Source: Alloprevotella tannerae
Lineage (GTDB): Bacteria; Bacteroidota; Bacteroidia; Bacteroidales; Bacteroidaceae
NCBI GenBank assembly: GCA_015259305.1
Contig: JABZGO010000100.1
Location: 1 to 6,776 of the forward strand
Reading direction: 5' to 3'
Length of the DNA stretch: 6,776 nucleotides
Shown: in pieces, positions 6,435-6,776 of the stretch
Position numbering within the stretch: position 1 is the first letter of the stretch
Layout of the letters: each line of letters begins with the position of its first letter
Notes under the pieces: model-generated
The model's database searches: none
Told to the model about the DNA's origin: nothing
The model's input: only the letters and a program-made list of their open reading frames with translations
Translations under genes and position numbers: made by a program

Positions 6435-6634
6435 TTTGAAGTGGGAATTTGCGGGGAATAGGGCGGCGATGATTATGTAAGTTACTGTGTATTTGAATTT
6501 TGGCTTAGATAGATTAATTACTGAGTTGCCGCGTCAAAAAATTGAATGGAATGATTCATAAGTTTAGTTTGGGCGAGTCTATTGTGTAAAGGATTGCGCA
6601 CGAGGCTGGACATAAAATCGATTAATAGCGTCAA
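6435..6634. other. gene-free AT-rich segment between inverted element copies
   Basis: These 200 bases lie between the two oppositely oriented composite elements. I see no open reading frame with coding character, no tRNA, no exact TAnnTTTG promoter and no strong hairpin. It may be a remnant of decayed sequence or plain spacer. Confidence 0.5.
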
Positions 6635-6776
6635 CAACCCCTTAGGATTGGTCTTTTGGCAGGCCGGGGTTAAGTTGCGCAGCGGCTTAACCCCGGATAA
6701 AGCGATGGAAATGAGTACAACCCCATTAGGGGTTGGTCTTTCACCGTGGCGGGGTTGAGGAGCGAAGCAGCAACCC
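6635..6776 (+). repeat. composite palindromic element array, copy B (cut by the window edge)
   Basis: This plus-strand array contains a small palindrome (CAACCCC-TTA-GGATTGG, 6635-6651, one mismatch), the tag TCTTTTGGCAGG (6652-6663), a long hairpin (CCGGGGTTAAG 6664-6674 with CTTAACCCCGG 6686-6696, 11 perfect pairs), a 21-base spacer, and a second small palindrome (CAACCCC-ATTA-GGGGTTG, 6718-6735) with tag TCTTTC. A further hairpin (GGGTTG 6752-6757 with CAACCC 6771-6776) is cut by the window end. The small palindromes repeat at 83 bases, so a second unit has begun. The order matches copy A in reverse complement. It is non-coding and probably a repeat family with more members outside this window. 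Confidence 0.75.

Noticed and set aside
6435..6634. tRNA or other classical RNA gene
   Set aside because: No T-arm consensus, no cloverleaf pairing and no CCA end could be found.
6330..6776. CRISPR array
   Set aside because: The repeats are modular palindromes in both orientations with stems of differing sequence, spacers of about 20 bases, and no Cas gene nearby.
6094..6776. Insertion sequence or small transposon carrying a gene
   Set aside because: No transposase-like open frame on either strand and no clear target-site duplication. The repeats fit a non-autonomous or non-mobile family better.

Overview
The window looks like a chromosomal segment of a Bacteroidota member, probably of order Bacteroidales. 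The evidence is a Bacteroidota-type glutamyl-tRNA synthetase and Kdo transferase, exported proteins whose predicted signal cleavage leaves an N-terminal Gln, beta-barrels ending in Tyr-Thr-Phe, no obvious Shine-Dalgarno sites, and two close matches to the Bacteroidota promoter (TTTG, 20 bases, TAnnTTTG). Genus and species cannot be set from sequence reading alone. All six recognisable genes lie on the + strand.

Layout. 45-1134: two tandem paralogous small outer-membrane beta-barrel proteins, 46 bases apart and about half identical. 1135-1334: an intergenic region with a good promoter and a structured leader of about 140 nt ahead of gltX. 1335-2852: gltX. 2853-2964: a GC-rich, strongly folded spacer. 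2965-4194: waaA (kdtA), the Kdo transferase of lipid A assembly. 4195-4258: a short spacer with a 15-base imperfect direct repeat. 4259-5464: rmuC, a membrane-anchored PD-(D/E)XK-family protein. 5465-5676: a spacer with a hairpin on the rmuC stop and a second consensus promoter. 5677-6093: a small, AT-richer, Lys-rich exported coiled-coil protein of unknown function. 6094-6776: 683 bases with no credible gene but dense repeat structure. This holds a 22-base tandem repeat with terminator-like hairpins, then two copies in inverted orientation of a composite palindromic element, the second running off the window edge.

How the genes relate. gltX (translation), waaA (LPS core) and rmuC (genome maintenance) are housekeeping genes in a row. 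They are probably transcribed together at least in part, although the folded spacers could adjust read-through. The two beta-barrel genes are a local duplication. The last gene has its own promoter and different base composition and borders the repeat-rich region, so it looks like an independent and possibly accessory unit.

The most unusual content is non-coding: the composite palindromic element at 6330-6434 (-) and 6635-6776 (+), whose stems differ in sequence between copies but stay self-complementary. A related small palindrome also sits in the gltX leader. No obvious new protein-based system (defence, mobile or toxin-antitoxin) is visible.
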